Origin: a virus
IMG/VR virus record: IMGVR_UViG_3300040751_004835
Location: 27,375 to 91,374 of that record
DNA length: 64,000 bases
Reading direction: 5' to 3' (one strand)
Shown here: piece after piece, positions 60,159 to 64,000 of the stretch
How the letters are laid out: the number at the start of each line of letters is the position of its first letter
How positions within the stretch are numbered: the stretch's first letter is position 1
Translations under genes and position numbers: made by a program
The notes under the pieces: generated by a model
Database searches by the model: none
What the model was told of the DNA's origin: nothing
What the model saw: only the letters and a program-made list of their open reading frames with translations

Positions 60159-60737
60159 GTGATAGTAGTTATTGACGACTTTATTAAGGATGAAGAGCTG
60201 TTGGCAGAAATTGCAGCAGATCAGGATTTCTTCAAAGATGCCGGTGCAAATTATTTCTTCTGGGAAGGGTGGTGGAGTACACCACCTGATACACTCAAGA
60301 AAAGATTGATCAAATACGTCTGGGGAGACAACTGTCCTATCGATAAAGTATTCAATGTAGCTGGCTTTGAGTATTGGACTGGAATACTTTCTGGAGATCC
60401 CGATAATCACTATCTAGACAGATTAGACGTTCACTTTGATAAGGATGAGGAATTATTTTCCGCAACAAGGGAAATACAATCCTCCCAAATTGGAACAGTA
60501 TATTATCCACCACAGGAAGAATTTGAAGGTGGAATGTTGGAAATCTTTTCAGAGGGTCTTGATAAAGAACCGGAAAGGATTTATGCGAAATCAAATAGAC
60601 TTGTAATATTTGATGCTGGTACAGTTCCACATGGGGTGTCTCAGGTAACAAGAGGTACAAGAAAAGCAATAGCAATAAATCTTTGGGAATTTGTCCCACA
60701 CAGCCAAACTATAGGAAAGCTTAAAAAAGAAATATGA
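60159..60737 (+). CDS. 2-oxoglutarate/Fe(II)-dependent oxygenase, prolyl-hydroxylase-like
   Basis: 192 aa, GTG start. Double-stranded beta-helix core: iron ligands HFDKDE (H-x-D), strand IGTVYYPPQEEFEGGML, and the distal His in GTVPHGVSQVTRGTRKAIAI with the Arg (RGTRK) that binds 2-oxoglutarate. This order (HxD ... H ... R) is that of P4H-type hydroxylases common in phages. Substrates range from protein Pro/Lys to small molecules. The phage's collagen-like fibres are an attractive substrate. The stop overlaps the ClpP start (ATGA). Confidence 0.82.
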   Translation: MIVVIDDFIKDEELLAEIAADQDFFKDAGANYFFWEGWWSTPPDTLKKRLIKYVWGDNCPIDKVFNVAGFEYWTGILSGDPDNHYLDRLDVHFDKDEELFSATREIQSSQIGTVYYPPQEEFEGGMLEIFSEGLDKEPERIYAKSNRLVIFDAGTVPHGVSQVTRGTRKAIAINLWEFVPHSQTIGKLKKEI

Positions 60738-61399
60738 GAAAAGAATTTGAAAAATACGCGATGAGCGAGCATAACATTGGTTCGCTGGACGTACACAATT
60801 ATTCAAGGTTTATCGAGGGTTCTTTAACCCCATATATTTTGGAAGAGAGAGAACTGAGAGCTACCCAAATGGACATCTTCTCTAGGCTGATGATGGATAG
60901 GCTTCTCTGGGTTGCTGGACCTGTTAACGACAAGATGTCAACGATAGTTCAAGCTCAGTTGATGTTTTTGGATTCTGTGGATGGCAAAGACATTACTATG
61001 CATATTGATTCCCCAGGTGGATCTGTTAAATCTGGTCTTTCTATGGTGGATGTTATGGATTATATCAAATCGGATATAGTTACGGTAAATACTGGTATGG
61101 CTGCTTCTATGGGATCTATTCTTCTTGGTGCTGGTACAAAAGGCAAAAGATATTCTCTGAGATTCTCTAAAGTAATGCTTCACCAGTCATCTGGCGGCTT
61201 TAGTGGAAATATCCAGGATGCAAAGATCGATTTCGTGGAATGGGAAAAATACAATAAGATTCTTTTTGAATTACTTGGTGAATATTGTGATAAAGACCCA
61301 AAGCAAGTTGCTGCAGATGCTAGTAGGGATTTTTGGATGGATGCGAAAGAAGCTGTTAAATATGGCATCATAGATGATGTGATAAAAAACAAAAAATAA
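60734..61399 (+). CDS. clpP: ClpP-type serine protease
   Basis: 221 aa. Serine protease fold: ITMHIDSPGGSVKSGLSMVD, nucleophile Ser in GMAASMGSILL (S125), catalytic His in VMLHQSSGG (H150), and the Asp region DPKQVAADASRDFWMDAKEA. An alternative start at 60764 (MSEHNIGSL) cannot be excluded. It could pair with host ClpX/ClpA to redirect proteolysis, or act as a phage processing protease. Coupled to the oxygenase gene. Confidence 0.9.
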   Translation: MRKEFEKYAMSEHNIGSLDVHNYSRFIEGSLTPYILEERELRATQMDIFSRLMMDRLLWVAGPVNDKMSTIVQAQLMFLDSVDGKDITMHIDSPGGSVKSGLSMVDVMDYIKSDIVTVNTGMAASMGSILLGAGTKGKRYSLRFSKVMLHQSSGGFSGNIQDAKIDFVEWEKYNKILFELLGEYCDKDPKQVAADASRDFWMDAKEAVKYGIIDDVIKNKK

Positions 61400-61412
61400 C
61401 CTATACGTTTCC

Positions 61413-62534
61413 TTGTCTAGTCCGAAAGAAAAAATAGCTTGGTTTGCCTCCTGGCCAGATTCTCAAGAGAAAATAGACCAAATTAACACGAATGCTGCCC
61501 TTCTGAGAAAAAATGGATGGGAAGTTGGCTTGGTTACACAGTATCCAAAATTGAATGCCATTGATTTTTCTGGGTTGGATCATGTTGTTTTTGACAATAC
61601 CAATGAGATGTACTTCTCGGAAACTAAATCCTTCAAGTTTGGGTTCAACCGGATAATACCATCATGTTCGGAAATGAGACAAGATTGTGGGGATTGGGTT
61701 TTTGTCGATAATAAAGCACGAGCACCTCACGTTTATTCTGTTTATCGCCTTTACTCCGTTTCCATGCACCTAAGCTCTGGTTATGGGTATAAGGTTTATG
61801 CATATTTTGAAGCAGATTTTAACGGCACACAAAAGTTGTGCGACGGGATAAATCAACTTGCAAACGACATAATTCAGGATGAATTAAATTTTGTAGGATT
61901 TGACTCATCGAACCGAGAGGGAGGTATGAATGCTTGCTTGTTTTTGGGACCTCCTCAAAAACTGTCTTCATACTTTCCTATGCATTCAGTCAAAACCGAG
62001 GATGATTTTTTTAGACACTACCAGAATGAAAGTGTCGAGGATTCGCTTGTAAGGTTTTTTAAAGGTGATCCAAATTCAAAAATTTACACAAAGGAGGAAG
62101 TGGTCAATTTTTTGGGTGGATATGGAAAAGATTGGGATACATCTCACGCTGGATTAGATTGGATAGAGGAAGCAAGTACAAGGGTATTATCTGCTTTCAC
62201 TACAAACGCTCCGTTCTTGAAATCTAGTGAAAACGGTTTCTCTCTGTTTTACCTCTTTAAACAAGAACTGATACTTAAGGAGGTTATTTTTAAAGCAAAG
62301 GTTACATTATCTAATGAATCCGGGAATAGAGTTCTGTTTGATGAAACTGCATCCCTTCCCTTTAATCACTACAGGTTTTTTGTTGATCTGTCAGACATTT
62401 TATTTGATGAACACGGTAGTATAAGGGTTGAGACTGAGACCTCGTGCGGCGATTCAGTTTTGCGGGAGGATTATTCAATATCACTTAGCTTTAAAGAATT
62501 AACTGGTTATTACAAGATTAGGCACATAGAATAA
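61413..62534 (+). CDS. glycan-related protein, glycosyltransferase-like
   Basis: 373 aa from a TTG at 61413, the only plausible start in frame. ALLRKNGWEVGLVTQYPKLN, then a middle with VFVDNKARAPHVYSVYRLYS and GYGYKVYAYFEADFNG suggest a nucleotide-sugar-binding fold as in capsule/LPS-type transferases, with EADF possibly standing in for the DxD motif. The C-terminal ~120 residues are beta-rich. No firm family call. Confidence 0.42.
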   Translation: MSSPKEKIAWFASWPDSQEKIDQINTNAALLRKNGWEVGLVTQYPKLNAIDFSGLDHVVFDNTNEMYFSETKSFKFGFNRIIPSCSEMRQDCGDWVFVDNKARAPHVYSVYRLYSVSMHLSSGYGYKVYAYFEADFNGTQKLCDGINQLANDIIQDELNFVGFDSSNREGGMNACLFLGPPQKLSSYFPMHSVKTEDDFFRHYQNESVEDSLVRFFKGDPNSKIYTKEEVVNFLGGYGKDWDTSHAGLDWIEEASTRVLSAFTTNAPFLKSSENGFSLFYLFKQELILKEVIFKAKVTLSNESGNRVLFDETASLPFNHYRFFVDLSDILFDEHGSIRVETETSCGDSVLREDYSISLSFKELTGYYKIRHIE

Positions 62535-63034
62535 TGGGAACAAACTATTATAGAATTCCGACTGAATCGGAAATGGAGGAGCGCAGGGACAGACTCCGGA
62601 CAAGGCTTATTGGTCTCAAGATGACACCGGATCTTATAGCTGACAGGTTTAGGTACATTGATGGTGGTTTGGATGATGAAGTGTTTGGCGGTATTACCCC
62701 ATGGGATGAGTTTTTAAGTGACACTCGTGTACACTTAGGAAAGAGAAGCATGGGCTGGAAATTCTGCTGGAACTTCCACGATAATAAGTATTATTCAAAT
62801 AAGCAGCAACTCATTGATTTTATCAGGAGTGGTCGCATAGTTGACGAATATGGTGCAGAGGAATCACCTCAGGAATTTTTAGATATGGCATTTAATTGGG
62901 GAGAACCTGACGGTTTGACTGTTGATACTGAATATTATAAAAACAACGAAAGGAGTTCCTTATTTAACGATCCCAAATATTACGATAAAGAAATCGATGG
63001 ATTAAGGGTTTCTTCGTCCACAGATTTCTCTTAA
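62534..63034 (+). CDS. conserved-type phage hypothetical (MGTNYY start)
   Basis: 166 aa. Starts MGTNYYRIPTESEMEERRDR, with VHLGKRSMGWKFCWNFHDNK in the middle; similar MGTNYY...HIGKSSAGW proteins occur in many unrelated phages, function unknown. The ATG overlaps the previous stop, and its own stop overlaps the helicase start. Confidence 0.6.
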   Translation: MGTNYYRIPTESEMEERRDRLRTRLIGLKMTPDLIADRFRYIDGGLDDEVFGGITPWDEFLSDTRVHLGKRSMGWKFCWNFHDNKYYSNKQQLIDFIRSGRIVDEYGAEESPQEFLDMAFNWGEPDGLTVDTEYYKNNERSSLFNDPKYYDKEIDGLRVSSSTDFS

Positions 63035-64000
63035 TGGCTACCAATAAAAAAATAGTAGATACCTCAATATTAAATAGCGACCAAAGATTGGCATTTGGGA
63101 AGCTGGTAAATTATGTTAGGAACCCAACTGACAGATCCATCTATGTGCTTAGAGGTTGGGCTGGGACTGGTAAAACATTTTGCGTAAGTCTTTTAGTGAA
63201 CTACCTTTTATCGGAGCTTTATCGGGATAAGGGGTGGTATAGAATTGCCGTTACTGGGCCAACTAATAAATCAGTCAGGGTCATTCGCAGATCGTCTGAT
63301 ATACACGACACCCGTGTCTCATTCCAAACCATTCACAAGTTACTTGGATTAAAGGAGAAGATAACACTTGACGGGAAGCAGGAGTTTGTCAAGGATCCTG
63401 GATTTCAGCCGAAGATATCGAAAATTAAGCTTCTAATAATCGATGAGGTCTCCATGTTGAATGATGATCTCTTTGAAAAAATAATTAAGCACAGGGAAAA
63501 TATAAAGGTAATATGCATGGGTGATCCTGCACAGATCCCACCTGTTGGGAAACCAGATTGTATACCTTTTAGAGAAGAGCTTGCAGAGGAATATGGAATT
63601 AAGACCTTGGATCTTAAGACCATCATGAGACAAAAGCTTGATAATCCGATCATTAGTTCTTCTGTAAAAATTCGTGAAAATATTAACGAGGCAGATTCTG
63701 GTATTCTACCACAGACCATAACTAATAAATCTGGGGAAGGTATTGAATTTCTAAATCTTGGAGATCCTGGGGTAAGGAAAAACATTTCCTCTTACATGGA
63801 AAAGTATTTCAAAACCAAAAGCTTCGAGGAAGACTCCGAATATGCTAAGGTGATAGCTTGGAGGAATAAAACGGTGTCAACCATGAACACTCTGGTCAGA
63901 AGAGTAATCTATGGGGAGGAGCAAATCAGCGAGAAAATACTTGTTGGGGAAAAGCTCATTATCAATAGTCCCTATATTGTTAATGGAATGGTTGTTTTCA
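63034..64000 (+). CDS. dda: Dda-like SF1B DNA helicase, 3' partial
   Basis: 322 residues visible; the frame runs off the window with no stop. LNSDQRLAFGKLVNYV (Q-type motif), Walker A LRGWAGTGKTF, motif Ia TGPTNKSVRVI, Walker B LLIIDEVSML, motif III MGDPAQIPPVG, motif IV-type IMRQKLDNPI. T4 Dda is 439 aa, so about three quarters is present. 5'-3' helicase acting at replication start and in recombination. Start overlaps the previous stop (TAATG). Confidence 0.9.
   Translation, partial: MATNKKIVDTSILNSDQRLAFGKLVNYVRNPTDRSIYVLRGWAGTGKTFCVSLLVNYLLSELYRDKGWYRIAVTGPTNKSVRVIRRSSDIHDTRVSFQTIHKLLGLKEKITLDGKQEFVKDPGFQPKISKIKLLIIDEVSMLNDDLFEKIIKHRENIKVICMGDPAQIPPVGKPDCIPFREELAEEYGIKTLDLKTIMRQKLDNPIISSSVKIRENINEADSGILPQTITNKSGEGIEFLNLGDPGVRKNISSYMEKYFKTKSFEEDSEYAKVIAWRNKTVSTMNTLVRRVIYGEEQISEKILVGEKLIINSPYIVNGMVVF

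Noticed and set aside
1-64000. tRNA genes, integrase, repressor, attachment sites, insertion sequences
   Set aside because: None recognised: no cloverleaf with a TTCGA-type loop and no transposase or integrase motifs, in line with a lytic phage. Short or odd tRNAs could be missed without a tool.

Overview
This window is a contiguous piece of a large, strictly lytic, T4-type tailed phage (myovirus-like) genome, moderately AT-rich. It holds about 76 tightly packed genes, nearly all on the + strand. T4-type markers recognised by eye are a gp32-like ssDNA-binding protein, a DnaG-type primase (gp61 role), UvsY and UvsW, a family-B DNA polymerase (gp43) in two pieces, a probable sliding clamp (gp45), both subunits of the T4-type topoisomerase II (gp39/gp52), NrdA/NrdB and a Dda-type helicase. 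The host is probably a member of Bacteroidota. The phage carries a Bacteroidota-style Hc1/H1-like mini-histone, homologues of domains I associate with that phylum, and leaders that are A-rich and mostly lack a strong Shine-Dalgarno. The host call is inference.

Layout. 1-14.5 kb: virion genes (a 1,840-aa structural protein, two collagen-like fibre paralogues, a membrane-anchored coiled-coil protein, an 831-aa structural protein and a tube-like protein). 14.9-19.0 kb: RuvC-like nuclease running into a translationally coupled five-gene cassette (nucleotidyltransferase, cupin, RuBisCO-like protein, GDPD-like protein, glycosyltransferase-like protein). 19.1-23.4 kb: replication/recombination (gp32, primase, UvsY, UvsW). 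23.4-30.4 kb: tagged and small late genes, a pol-beta-type nucleotidyltransferase, a ligase-NMNAT fusion and the mini-histone. 30.5-39.9 kb: Hsp20, an MBD4-like glycosylase, a reverse-strand amidase-like gene, the N-terminal polymerase half, dUTPase, NrdB, NrdA and adenylate kinase. 39.9-44.3 kb: glycosyltransferase, carbamoyltransferase and late proteins. 44.4-54.8 kb: topoisomerase large subunit, UV endonuclease, DnaJ, YkuD-like protein, topoisomerase medium subunit, clamp and the C-terminal polymerase half. 54.8-64 kb: UDP-galactopyranose mutase, RimK-RimB fusion, thioredoxin, 2OG-Fe(II) oxygenase, ClpP, glycan-related protein and Dda.

The most notable discovery is a short peptide tag. Its form is roughly [KR][IV]xxFx[DENS]F[LI]xE, and it starts about a dozen otherwise unrelated proteins and also appears at some C-termini and at one domain junction. 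It closely resembles the capsid-targeting sequence of T4 internal proteins, including the [LI]xE site cut by the prohead protease. Many tagged genes share an upstream GATATATA element 25-30 nt before the start codon, which looks like a T4-type late promoter. Together these suggest that the phage packs a set of enzymes into the head: adenylate kinase, a RimK-RimB fusion, a YkuD-like protein, a nucleotidyltransferase, perhaps a ligase-NMNAT, and unknown proteins. These would be delivered with the DNA. Other strong points are the RuBisCO-like cassette, a DNA polymerase split inside the fingers domain with halves about 20 kb apart, and collagen-like fibres alongside a prolyl-hydroxylase-like oxygenase. 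All identifications come from reading the sequence; no database search was run.
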